A DNA stretch of 64,000 nucleotides, from positions 2,425,501 to 2,489,500 of the forward strand of contig CANTAL010000002.1 of the NCBI GenBank assembly GCA_947650365.1, written 5' to 3'. Below are positions 52,474 to 63,708 of the stretch, piece after piece. The notes beneath the pieces are model-generated. The model was not told where the DNA came from. It saw only the letters and a list, made by a program, of their open reading frames with translations, and made no database searches. Source of the DNA: Chamaelirium japonicum. Taxonomy: Eukaryota > Streptophyta > Magnoliopsida > Liliales > Melanthiaceae. A program made the position numbers and the translations under genes. Within the stretch, counting starts at the first letter, position 1. Each line of letters starts with the position of its first letter.

Positions 52474-52567
52474 GAATGGATCTGGATCGTGTATCCATTC
52501 GAATGGATCTGGATCGTGTATCCATTCGTACGATCCATTCGAATGGATCTGGATCGTGTATCCATTC
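52474..52567. repeat. three tandem hairpin junction units
   Basis: A 27-bp unit that starts GAATGGATCTGG and ends GTATCCATTC stands at 52474-52500 and 52501-52527. After 13 bp of monomer it stands again at 52541-52567. Each unit is a stem of GAATGGAT against ATCCATTC around the asymmetric CTGGATCGTGT centre. Elsewhere this junction appears once per strand switch; here minus DNA is reduced to the stem alone. Confidence 0.93.
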
Positions 52568-52727
52568 TAATTCATTCGTACGATCCATTCTAATTCCTTC
52601 GTATGATCCATTCTAATTCATTCGCACGAATGTAGCCATTCTAATACATTCGTACGATCCATGCTAATTCATTCATACGGTATGATTCATTCTAAACGAT
52701 CCATTCTAATTCATTCGCACAATCATT
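52568..52727 (+). repeat. short plus block
   Basis: It includes GTAGCC and GCACGAATG variants and a damaged GTATGATTC marker near 52679. Confidence 0.83.
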
Positions 52728-52937
52728 CGTGCGAATGAATTAGAATGGATCGTATGAATGAATTAGAGTGGATACATTCGTACAAATGAATTAGAATGGA
52801 TCGTACGAATGAATTAGAATTCGCACGAATGAGTAAGAATGGATCGTGCGAATGAATTAGAGTGGATCATATGAATGAATTAGAATGGATCGTATGAATG
52901 AATTAGAATGGATCGTGCGAACGAATTAGAATGGATC
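52728..52937 (-). repeat. short minus block
   Basis: It opens ATCATTCGTGCGAATG and has a folded GAATTCGCACGAATGAG near 52817. It ends where GGATC meets ATTCTAATTC. Confidence 0.82.
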
Positions 52938-53659
52938 ATTCTAATTCCTTCGTACGATCCATTCTAATTCATTCGCACGATCCATTCTAATTCATTCGCA
53001 CGATCCATTCTAATTCATTCATACGATCCATTCTAATACATTCGTACGATTCATTCTAATTCAATCCATTCTAATTCATTCGTACGATCCATTCTAATTC
53101 ATTCGTACGATCCATTCTAATTCATTCATACGATCCATTCTAATTCATTCGCATGAATGTATCCATTCTAATTCATTCGTACGATCCATTCTAATTCATT
53201 CGCACAATCTATTCTAATTCATTCGTACGATCAATTCTAATTCATTCGCACGTATCAATTCTAATTCATTTGCATGAAGGTATCCATTCTAATTCCTTCG
53301 TACTATCCATTCTAATTCCTTCGTACGATCCATTCTAATTCCTTCGTACAATCCATTCGGATACATTCGTGCGAATCCATTCTATTTCATTCGTACGATC
53401 CATTCTAATTCATTCGCACGATCCATTCTAATTCATTCATACGATCCATTCTATTTCATTCGTACGATCCATTCTTACTCATTCGTACGATCCATTCTAA
53501 TTCATTCGCACGATCCATTCTACCATTCTATTTCATTCGTACGATCTATTCTAATTCATTCGCACGATCCATTCTAATTCATTCATACGATCCATTCTAA
53601 TTCCTTCGTACGATCCATTCTAATTCATTCTTACGATCCATTCTAATTCATTCGCACGA
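52938..53659 (+). repeat. plus block with minus island
   Basis: The GGATACATTCGTGCG minus remnant lies at about 53358-53373. A short ATTCTACCATTC deletion product is near 53518. Confidence 0.85.
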
Positions 53660-53927
53660 TGGATCGTACGAATGAAATAGAATGGATTGTACGAATGAGA
53701 TAGAATGGATCGTACGAATGAATTAGAATGGATAATTCATGTGAATAAATTAGAATGGATCGTACGAATGAATTAGAATAGATTGTGCGAATGAATTAGA
53801 ATGGATCGTACGAATGAATTAGAATGGGTCGTACGAATGAATTAGAATGGATCGTATGAATGAATTAGAATGGATCTTGCGAATGAATTAAAATGGATCG
53901 TACGAATGAAATAGAATGGATTCGCAC
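53660..53927 (-). repeat. minus block
   Basis: GAGATAG and ATAATTCATGTG variants resemble 20290-20340. It ends ATTCGCACGAATGTATCC. Confidence 0.85.
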
Positions 53928-54234
53928 GAATGTATCCATTCTAATTCATTCGTACGATCCATTCTAATTCATTCGTACAATCCATTCTAATTCATTCGCA
54001 CGATCCATTCGCATTCACTCAAACGATCCATTCTAATTCATTCATATGATCCATTCTAATTCATTCGCACGAATGTATCCATTCTAATTCATTCGTACGA
54101 TCCATTCTAATTCATTTGTACGAATGTATCCACTCTAATTCATTCATACGATCCATTCTAATTCATTCGCACGAATGTATCCATTCTAATTCATTCATAC
54201 GATACATTCTAATTCATTCATAAAATCCATTCTA
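53928..54234 (+). repeat. plus block
   Basis: The CACTCAAACG monomer is near 54010, with three CGAATGTATCC long monomers. It parallels 14187-14350. Confidence 0.86.
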
Positions 54235-54850
54235 ATGGATCGTGCGAATGAATTAGAATGGATCGTACGAATGAATTGGAATTGATACATTCGTGTGAAT
54301 GAATTAGAATGGATCGTACGAATGAAATAGAATGGATCGTATGAATGAATTAGAATGGATCGTGCGAATGAATTAGAATGGATCGTACGAATGAAATAGA
54401 ATGGATTCGCACGAATGTATCCGAATGGATCGTACGAAGGAATTAGAATGGATTGTACGAAGGAATTAGAATGGATAGTACGAATGAATTAGATTGGATA
54501 CCTTCGTGCAAATGAATTAGAATGGATCGTACGAATGAGTAAGAATAGATCGTACGAATGAAATAGAATGGATCGTATGAATGAATTAGAATGGATCGTG
54601 CGAATGAATTAGAATGGATCGTACAAATGAATTAGAATAGATGGTGCGAATGAATTAGAATGGATCGTACGAATGAATTAGAATGGATCGTACGAATGAA
54701 TTAGAATGGATCGTATGCATGAATTAGAATGGATCGTACGAATGAATTAGAATGGATCGTACGAAGGAATTAGAATGGATCGTATGAATGAATTAGAATG
54801 GATCGTGCGAATGAATTAGAATGGATCGTACGAATGAAATAGAATGGATT
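54235..54850 (-). repeat. minus block
   Basis: It has a folded CGCACGAATGTATCCG piece near 54407, like the one near 29629. The CCTTCGTGCAAATG string is at about 54500-54580. It ends ATTCGCACGAATGTATCC. Confidence 0.86.
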
Positions 54851-55491
54851 CGCACGAATGTATCCATTCTAATTCATTCATACGATCCATTCTAATTCAT
54901 TCATATGATCCATTCTATTTCATTCGTACGATCCATTCTTACTCATTCGTACGATCCATTCTAATTCATTTGCACGAAGGTAGCCATTCTAATTCATTCG
55001 TACTATCCATTCTAATTCCTTCGTACGATCCATTCTAATTCCTTCGTATGATCCATTCTAATTCATTCGTACGATCCATTCTAATTCATTCGTACGATCC
55101 ATTCTAATTCCTTCGTATGATCCATTATAATTCATTCGTACGGTATGATTCATTCTAATTCATTCGTACGATTCATTCTAATTCAATCCATTCTAATTCA
55201 TTCGTACGATCCATTCTAATTCATTCGTACGTACGATCCATTCTATCTCATTCGTACAATCCATTCTATTTCATTCGTACGATCCATTCTAATTCATTCG
55301 CACGATCCATTCTAATTCATTCGCGTGATCCATTCTAATTCATTCGTACGATCGATTCTAATTCATTCATACGATCCATTCTAATTCATTCGCACGAATG
55401 TATCCATTCTAATTCATTCGTACGATCCATTCTAATTCATTCGTACGATCCATTCTAATTCCTTCGTATGATCCATTCTAATTCATTCGCA
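54851..55491 (+). repeat. plus block
   Basis: The first 180 bp repeat 6297-6480 (TATTTC/TTACTC/AAGGTAGCC string). The CGGTATGATTC marker is near 55140 and a doubled CGTACGTACGATCC near 55227. Confidence 0.88.
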
Positions 55492-55796
55492 GGAATGAAT
55501 TAGAATGGATCGTACGAATAAGTAAGAATGGATCGTACGAATGAATTAGAATGGATTGAATTAGAATGAATCGTACGAATGAATTAGAATGGATCTTACG
55601 AATGAATTAGAATGGATTGAATTAGAATGAATCGTACGAATGAATTAGAATGAATCATACCGTACGAATGAATTAGAATGGATCATACGAAGGAATTAGA
55701 ATAGATCGTACAAATGAATTAGAATGAATTAGAATAGATTGTGCGAATGAATTAGAATGGATCGTACGAATGAATTAGAATGGATCGTATGAATCG
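55492..55796 (-). repeat. minus block
   Basis: It carries the minus CATACCGTACG marker near 55658. It turns over through the palindrome ATCGTACGAT. Confidence 0.86.
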
Positions 55797-56113
55797 TACG
55801 ATCCATTCTAATTCATTCGTACGATCCATTCTAATTCGTTCGTACGATCCATTCTAATTCCTTCGTATGATCCATTCTAATTCATTCGTACGGTATGATT
55901 CATTCTAATTCATTCGTACGATTCATTCTAATTCAATCCATTCTAATTCATTCGTACGATCCATTCTAATTCATTCGTACGATTCATTCTAATTCAATCC
56001 ATTCTAATTCATTCGTACGATTCATTCTAATTCAATCCATTCTAATTCATTCGTACGATCCATTCTTACTCATTCGTACGATCCATTCTAATTCATTCAT
56101 GCGATCCATTCAA
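55797..56113 (+). repeat. plus block
   Basis: The CGGTATGATTC marker near 55890 is followed by three successive TTCAATCC 15-mers near 55935, 55995 and 56034. Confidence 0.87.
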
Positions 56114-56930
56114 ATTAGAATAGATCGTATGAATGAATTAGAATGGATCGTGCGAATGAATTAGAATGGATCGTACGAATGAAATAGAATGGATACATTC
56201 GTGCGAATGAATTAGAATGGATCATATGAATGAATTAGAATGGATCGTACAAATGAATTAGAATGGATTGCATTAGAATGAATCGTACGAATGAATTAGA
56301 ATGAATCATACCGTACGAATGAATTAGCATGGATTGAATTAGAATGAATCGTACGAATGAATTAGAATGAATCATACCGTACAAATGAATTAGAATGGAT
56401 CATACGAAGGAATTAGAATGGATCGTACGAATGAATTAGAATGGATCGTACGAATGAATGGATTGTATGAATGAATTAGAATGGATCGTTTGAGTGAATG
56501 CGAATGGATCGTGCGAATGAATTAGAATGGAATGAATTAGAATGGTTTGAATTAGAATGAATCATATGAATGAATTAGAATGGATCGTACGAATGAATTA
56601 GAATGGATCGTACGAATGAATTAGAATCGTACGAATGAAATAGAATGGATCGTACGAACGAATTTGAATAGATCATACGAAGAAATTAGAATGGATCGTA
56701 CGAATGAATTAGAATGGATTGAATTAGAATGAATCGTACGAATGAATTAGAATGAATCATACCGTACGAATGAATTAGAATGGATCATACGAAGGAATTA
56801 GAATGGATCGTACGAATGAATTAGAATAGATCGTACGAAGGAATTAGAATGGATCGTATGAATGAATTAGAATGGATCGTGCGAATGAATTAGAATGGAT
56901 CGTACGAATGAAATAGAATGGATTCGCACG
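56114..56930 (-). repeat. minus block
   Basis: The CATACCGTACG marker occurs three times (near 56310, 56373 and 56760). The GTTTGAGTGAATGCG monomer is near 56488. Confidence 0.87.
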
Positions 56931-59855
56931 AATGTATCCATTCTAATTCATTCATACGATCCATTCTAATTCATTAGCACAATCTATTCTAATTCATTCG
57001 TACGATCCATTCTAATTCATTCGCACGATCCATTCTAATTCATTCACACGAATGTATCCATTCTAATTCATTTGTACGAATGTATCCACTCTAATTCATT
57101 CGTACGATCCATTCTAATTCATTAGCACGATCCATTCTAATTCATTCATACGATCCATTCTAATTCGTTTATACGATCCAATCTAATTCATTCATACGAT
57201 CCATTCTAATTCATTCGTACGATCTATTCTAATTCATTCGTACGATCCATTCTAATTCATGCGAATGTATCCATTTTAATTCATTCGTACGATCCATTCT
57301 AATTCATTCGTACGAATGTATCCATTCTAATTCATTTGTATGAATGTATCCACTCTAATTCATTCTAATTCATTCGCATGATCTATTCTAATTCATTCAT
57401 ACGATCCATTCTAATTCATTCATATGATCCATTCTAATTCATTCGCACGATCCATTCTTACTCATTCCTATGATCCATTCTAATTCATTCGCACGAATGT
57501 ATCCATTCTAATTCATTCGTACGATCCATTCTAATTCATTCGTACGATCCATTCTAATTCATTCGTACGATCCATTCTATTTCATTCGCACGATCTATTC
57601 TAATTCATTCATATGATCCAATCTAATTCATTCGCACGATCCATTCTAATTCATTCATACGATCCATTCTAATTCCTTCGTACGATCCATTCTAATTCAT
57701 TCGCACGATCCATTCTAATTCATTCTAATCCATTCTAATTCATTCGTACGATCTATTCTAATTCATTCATACGATCCATTCTAATTCATTCGTACAATCC
57801 ATTCTAATTTATTCGCACGATCAATTCTAATTCATTCGCACGATCCATTCTAATTCATTCGCACGAATGAATCCATTCTAATTCATTCGTACGATCCATT
57901 CTAATTCATTCATACGATCCATTCTAATTTATTCACACGATCCATTCTAATTCATTCGTACGATCTATTCTATTTCATTCGTACAATCCATTCTTACTCA
58001 ATCGTATGATCCATTCTAATCCATTCGCACAATCTATTCTAATTCATTCATACGATCCATTCTAATTCAATCGCACGATCCATTCTATTTCATTCGTATG
58101 ATTCATTCTAATTCAATCCATTCTAATTCATTCGCATGATCCATTCTAATTCATTCGTACGATCGATTCTAATTCATTCATATGATCCATTCTAATTCAT
58201 TCGCACGAATGTATCCATTCTAATTCATTCGTACGATCCATTCTAATTCATTCGCACAATCTATTCTAATTCATTCATACGATCCATTCTAATTTATTCG
58301 CACGATCCATTCTAATTCATTCATACGATCCATTCTAATTCATTCATATGATCCATTCTAATTCATTCGCACGATCCATTCTTACTCATTCGTACGATTC
58401 ATTCTAATTCATTCGCACGAATGTATCCATTCTAATTCATTCGTACGATCCATTCTAATTCATTCGTACGATCCATTCTAATTCCTTCGTATGATCCATT
58501 CTAATTCATTCACACGAATGTATCCATTCTAATTCATTCCTACGATCCATTCTAATTCATTCGCACGATCCATTCTAATTCATTCATACGATCCATTCTA
58601 ATTCCTTCGTACGATCCATTCTAATTCATTCGTACGATCCATTCTAATTCATTCGCACGATCCATTCTAGTTCATTCGTACGATCCATTCTTTTTCATTC
58701 ATACGATCCATTCTAATTCATTCATACGATCCATTCTAATTCATTCGCACGATCCATTCTAATTCATTCGCATGATCCATTCTAATTCATTCGTACGATC
58801 GATTCTAATTCATTCATACGATCCATTCTAATTCATTCGCACGAATGTATCCATTCTAATTCATTCGTACGATCCATTCTAATTCATTCATACGATCCAT
58901 CCTAATTCATTCGCACGAATGTATCCATTCTAATTCATTCGTACAATCCATTCTATTTCATTCATACGATCCATTCTTACTCATTCGTACGATCCATTCG
59001 TATCCATTCTAATTCATTCGTACGATCTATTTTAATTCATTCGTACGATCCATTCTAATTCATTAATATGAACCAATCTAATTCATTCATACGATCCATT
59101 CTAATTCATTCGTACGATCCATTCTAATTCATTCGCACGATCCATTCTAATTCATTCGCACGAATGTATCCATTCTAATTCATTTGTACGAATGTATCCA
59201 CTCTAATTCATTCGTACGATCCATTCTAATTCATTAGCACGATCCATTCTAATTCATTCGTACGATCCATTCTAATTCATTTATACGATCCAATCTAATT
59301 TATTCATACGATCCATTCTAATTCTTTCGTACGATCCATTCTAATTCATTCGTACGATCCATTCTAATTCGTGCGAATGTATCCATTCTAATTCATTCGT
59401 ACGATCCATTCTAATTCATTCGTACGAATGTATCCATTCTAATTCATTTGTACGAATGTATCCACTCTAATTCATTCGTACGATCCATTCTAATTCACTA
59501 GCACGATCCATTCTAATTCATTCGTACGATCCATTCTAATTCATTTATACGATCCAATCTAATTCATTCATATGATCCATTCTAATTCATTCGTACGATC
59601 CATTCTAATTCATTCGTACGATCCATTCTAATTCGTGCGAATGTATCCATTCTAATTCATTCGTACGATCCATTCTAATTCATTCGTACAATCCATTCTA
59701 ATTCATTCGCACGATCCATTCTAATTCATTCGCATGATCCATTCTAATTCATTCGAACGATCGATTCTAATTCATTCGTACTATCCATTCTAATTCCTTC
59801 GTACGATCCATTCGAATTCATTCGCACGAATGTATCCATTCTAATTCATTCGTAC
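56931..59855 (+). repeat. longest plus run (2.9 kb)
   Basis: About 127 monomers without a detected flip. The TTAGCACG / TTTATACGATCCAATC / GCGAATG module appears near 57120-57270, 59225-59380 and 59490-59640; the last two are 264 bp apart. It ends at the palindrome CATTCGTACGAATGG. Confidence 0.9.
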
Positions 59856-60585
59856 GAATGGATCGTATGAATGAATTAGAATGGATCGTACGAATGAATT
59901 AGAATGGATCGTGCTAATGAATTAGAATGGATCGTACGAATGAATTAGAATAGATTGTGCGAATGAATTAGAATGGATCGTACGAATGAATTAGAATGGA
60001 TCGTACGAAAGAATTAGACTAGATTGTGCGAATGGATTAGAATGGATCATACGATTGAGTAAGAATGGATTGTACGAATGAAATAGAATAGATCGTACGA
60101 ATGAATTAGAATGGATCGTATGAATGAATTAGAATCGATCGTACGAATGAGTAAGAATGGATCGTACGAATGAATTAGAATGGATTGAATTAGAATGAAT
60201 CGTATGAATGAATTAGAATGTATCGTACGAATGAATTAGAATGGATCGTGCGAATGAATTAGAATGGGTCGTACGAATGAATTAGAATGGATACACGATC
60301 CAGATCCATTCTAATTCATTCGCACAATCTATTCTCATACAATCCATTCTAATTCATTCGCACGAATGTATCCATTCTAATTCATTCGTACGATCCATTC
60401 TAATCCATTTGTACGAATGTATCCACTCTAATTCATTCATACGATCCATTCTAATTCATTCGCACGAATGTATCCATTCCAATTCATTCGTACGATCCAT
60501 TCTAATTCATTCGCACAATCTATTCTAATTCATTCGTACGATCAATTCTAATTCATTAGCATGATCCATTCTAATTCATTCGTAC
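59100..60585. repeat. segmental copy of 33120-34620
   Basis: Right edge near 60585, where CCTTCGCACG replaces the TATTTC monomer of the other copy. Left of about 59100 the monomer order differs. Confidence 0.9.
59856..60298 (-). repeat. minus block
   Basis: Counterpart of 33891-34333 at offset 25965, with the TTAGACTAG variant and the reverse 19-mer at 60289-60307. Confidence 0.9.
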
Positions 60586-60727
60586 GATCCATTCTAATTC
60601 CTTCGCACGATCCATTCTAATTCATTCGTACGATTCATTCTAATTCAATCCATTCTAACTCATTCGTACGATCCATTCTAATTCATTCGTACGATCCATT
60701 CTAATTCATTAGTACGATCCATTCTAA
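60299..60727 (+). repeat. plus block
   Basis: It matches 34334-34620, then diverges near 60585 into CCTTCGCACG and TTCAATCC monomers. It ends at a TAATTA fold. Confidence 0.88.
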
Positions 60728-61256
60728 TTAGAATAGATTGTATGAATTAGAATGGATCATATGAATGAATTAGAATAGATCGTACGATCCATTCTAATTC
60801 CTTCGCACGATCCATTCTAATTCATTCGTACGATTCATTCTAATTCAATCCATTCTAATTCATTCGTACGATCCATTCTAATTCATTAGTATGGTCCATT
60901 CTAATTAGAATAGATTGTATGAATTAGAATGGATCGTATGAATGAATTAGAATAGATCGTACGAATGAATTAGAATGGATTGAATTAGAATGAATCGTAC
61001 GAATGAATTAGAATGGATCGTGCGAATGAATTAGACTATGGATCGTACGAAGGAATTAGAATGGATCGTACGAATGAATTCGGATGTATCCTTTCTAATT
61101 CATTCGTACGATCCATTCTAATTCATTCGTACGATCCATTCTAATTCATTCGTACGATCCATTCTAACTCATTCGCACGATCCATTCTAATTCATTCGCA
61201 CGATCCTACGAATGAATTAGAATAGATTGTACGAATGAATTAGAATGGATCTGGAT
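60728..61256. repeat. fine strand-switch mosaic
   Basis: Minus to about 60785, plus to a TAATTA fold at 60904, minus to about 61083, plus to about 61205, minus to about 61256. The plus-to-minus fold with ATTGTATGAATTAG is present twice here (60727, 60904) and at 42267. The 19-mer is at 61247-61265. Confidence 0.85.
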
Positions 61257-61671
61257 CGTGTATCCATTCTAATTCATTCGTACGACCCATTCTAATTCAT
61301 TCGTACGATCCATTCTAATTCATTCATACGATCCATTCTATTTCATTCATACGATCCTTTCTTACTCATTCGTACGATCCATTCTAATTCATTCGCACGA
61401 TCCATTCTAATTCATTCATATGATCCATTCTAATTCATTCGCACGAATGTATCCATTCTAATTCATTCGTACGATCCATTCTAATTCATTTGTACGAAAT
61501 GTATCCACTCTAATTCATTCGTACGATCCATTCTAATTCATTTGTACGAATGTATCCTTTCTAATTCATTCGTACGATCCATTCTAATTCATTCGTACGA
61601 TCCATTCTAATTCATTCGTACGATCCATTCTAACTCATTCGCACGATCCATTCTAATTCATTCGCACGATC
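61257..61671 (+). repeat. plus block
   Basis: It matches 43780-44189 and forms most of a 466-bp tandem unit: GTATCCTTTC at 61086 and 61552, GATCCTACG at 61202 and 61668. Confidence 0.9.
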
Positions 61672-61722
61672 CTACGAATGAATTAGAATAGATTGTGCGA
61701 ATGAATTAGAATGGATCTGGAT
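61672..61722 (-). repeat. two-monomer minus island
   Basis: The same island as 44190-44238, closed by the 19-mer at 61713-61731. Confidence 0.88.
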
Positions 61723-62145
61723 CGTGTATCCATTCTAATTCATTCGTACGACCCATTCTAATTCATTCGTACGATCCATTCTAATTCATTCGCACGATCC
61801 ATTCTAATTCATTCGCACGATCCATTCTAATTCATTCATACGATCCATTCTAATTCATTCATATGATCCACTCTAATTCATTCATACGATCCATTCTAAT
61901 CCATTCGCACAATCTATTCTAATTCATTCGTACGATCCATTCTATTTCATTCGTACGATCCATTCTATTTCATTCGTATGATCCATTCTAATTCATTCGT
62001 ACAATCCATTCTAATTCATTCGTACGATCCATTCTAATTCATTCATATGATCCATTCTATTTAATTCGTACGATCCATTCTTACTCATTCGTACGATCCA
62101 TCCTAATTCATTTGCACGAAGGTATCCATTCTAATTCATTCGTAC
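61723..62145 (+). repeat. plus block
   Basis: It ends with the TTACTC, TTTGCACGAAGGTATCC string and flips at CATTCGTACGAATG. Confidence 0.88.
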
Positions 62146-62490
62146 GAATGAAATAGAATGGATTGTACGAATGAAATAGAATGGATCGTACGAATGAATT
62201 AGAATGGATTGTACGAATGAATTAGAATGGATCGTACGAATGAAATAGAATGGATCGTACGAATGAAATAGAATGGATCGTACGAATGAATTAGAATAGA
62301 TTGTGCGAATGGATTAGAATGGATCGTATGAATGAATTAGAGTGGATCATATGAATGAATTAGAATGGATCGTGTGAATGAATTAGAATGGATCGTGCGA
62401 ATGAATTAGAATGGATCGTGCGAATGACTTAGAATGGATCGTACGAATGAATTAGAATGGGTCGTACGAATGAATTTGAATGAATACACG
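62146..62490 (-). repeat. minus block
   Basis: From about 62207 it matches 46505-46766. It ends in a reverse 19-mer with one change (62482-62500). Confidence 0.88.
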
Positions 62491-63307
62491 ATCCAGATCC
62501 ATTCTAATTCATTCGCACAATCTATTCTAATTCATTCGTAGGATCGTGCGAATGAATTAGAATGGATCGTGCGAATGAGTTAGAATGGATCGTACGAATG
62601 AATTAGAATGGATCGTACGAATGAATTAGAATGGATCGTACGAATGAATTAGAAAGGATACATTCGTACAAATGAATTAGAATGGATCGTACGAATGAAT
62701 TAGAGTGGATACATTCGTACAAATGAATTAGAATGGATCGTACGAATGAATTAGAATGGATACATTCGTGCGAATGAATTAGAATGGATCATATGAATGA
62801 ATTAGAATGGATCGTGCGAATGAATTAGAATGGATCGTACGAATGAGTAAGAAAGGATCGTATGAATGAAATAGAATGGATCGTATGAATGAATTAGAAT
62901 GGATCGTACGAATGAATTAGAATGGGTCGTACGAATGAATTAGAATGGATACACGATCCAGATCCATTCTAATTCATTCGTACAATCTATTCTAATTCAT
63001 TCGTAGGATCGTGCGAATGAATTAGAATGGATCGTGCGAATGAGTTAGAATGGATCGTACGAATGAATTAGAATGGATCGTACGAATGAATTAGAATGGA
63101 TCGTACGAATGAATTAGAAAGGATACATCCGAATTCATTCGTACGATCCATTCTAATTCCTTCGTACGATCCATAGTCTAATTCATTCGCACGATCCATT
63201 CTAATTCATTCGTACGATTCATTCTAATTCAATCCATTCTAATTCATTCGTACGATCTATTCTAATTCATTCATACGATCCATTCTAATTCATACAATCT
63301 ATTCTAA
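62491..63307. repeat. fine strand-switch mosaic, copy 2
   Basis: Plus to about 62541, minus to about 62956, plus to about 63005, minus to about 63130, plus to a TAATTA fold at 63307. CATAGTC at 63172 corresponds to 47401. Reverse 19-mer at 62947-62965. Confidence 0.87.
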
Positions 63308-63708
63308 TTAGAATGGACCATACTAATGAATTAGAATGGATCGTACGAATGAATTAGAATGGATTGAATTAGAATGAATCGTACGAATGAATTAGAATGG
63401 ATCGTGCGAAGGAATTAGAATGGATCGTACGAATGAATTAGAATGGATCGTACGAATGAATTAGAATAGATCGTACGAATGAATTAGAATGGATCATGCT
63501 AATGAATTAGAATTGATCGTACGAATGAATTAGAATAGATTGTGCGAATGAATTAGAATGGATCGTATGAATGAATTAGAGTGGATACATTCCTACAAAT
63601 GGATTAGAATGGATCGTACGAATGAATTACAATGGATACATTCGTGCGAATGAATTAAAATGGATCGTATGAGAATAGATTGTGCGAATGAATTAGAATG
63701 GATCTGGA
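63308..63708 (-). repeat. minus block
   Basis: Counterpart of 47537-48012, lacking about three monomers. It contains the GTATGAGAATAG fusion near 63669. It ends at the 19-mer, 63700-63718. Confidence 0.88.

Larger units (their letters stand above)
61086..62017. repeat. 466-bp tandem higher-order repeat
   Basis: GTATCCTTTC (61086, 61552) and GATCCTACG (61202, 61668) are each 466 bp apart; the 116-bp spacing between them is also kept at 44069/44185. The right edge of the second unit is approximate. Confidence 0.85.
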
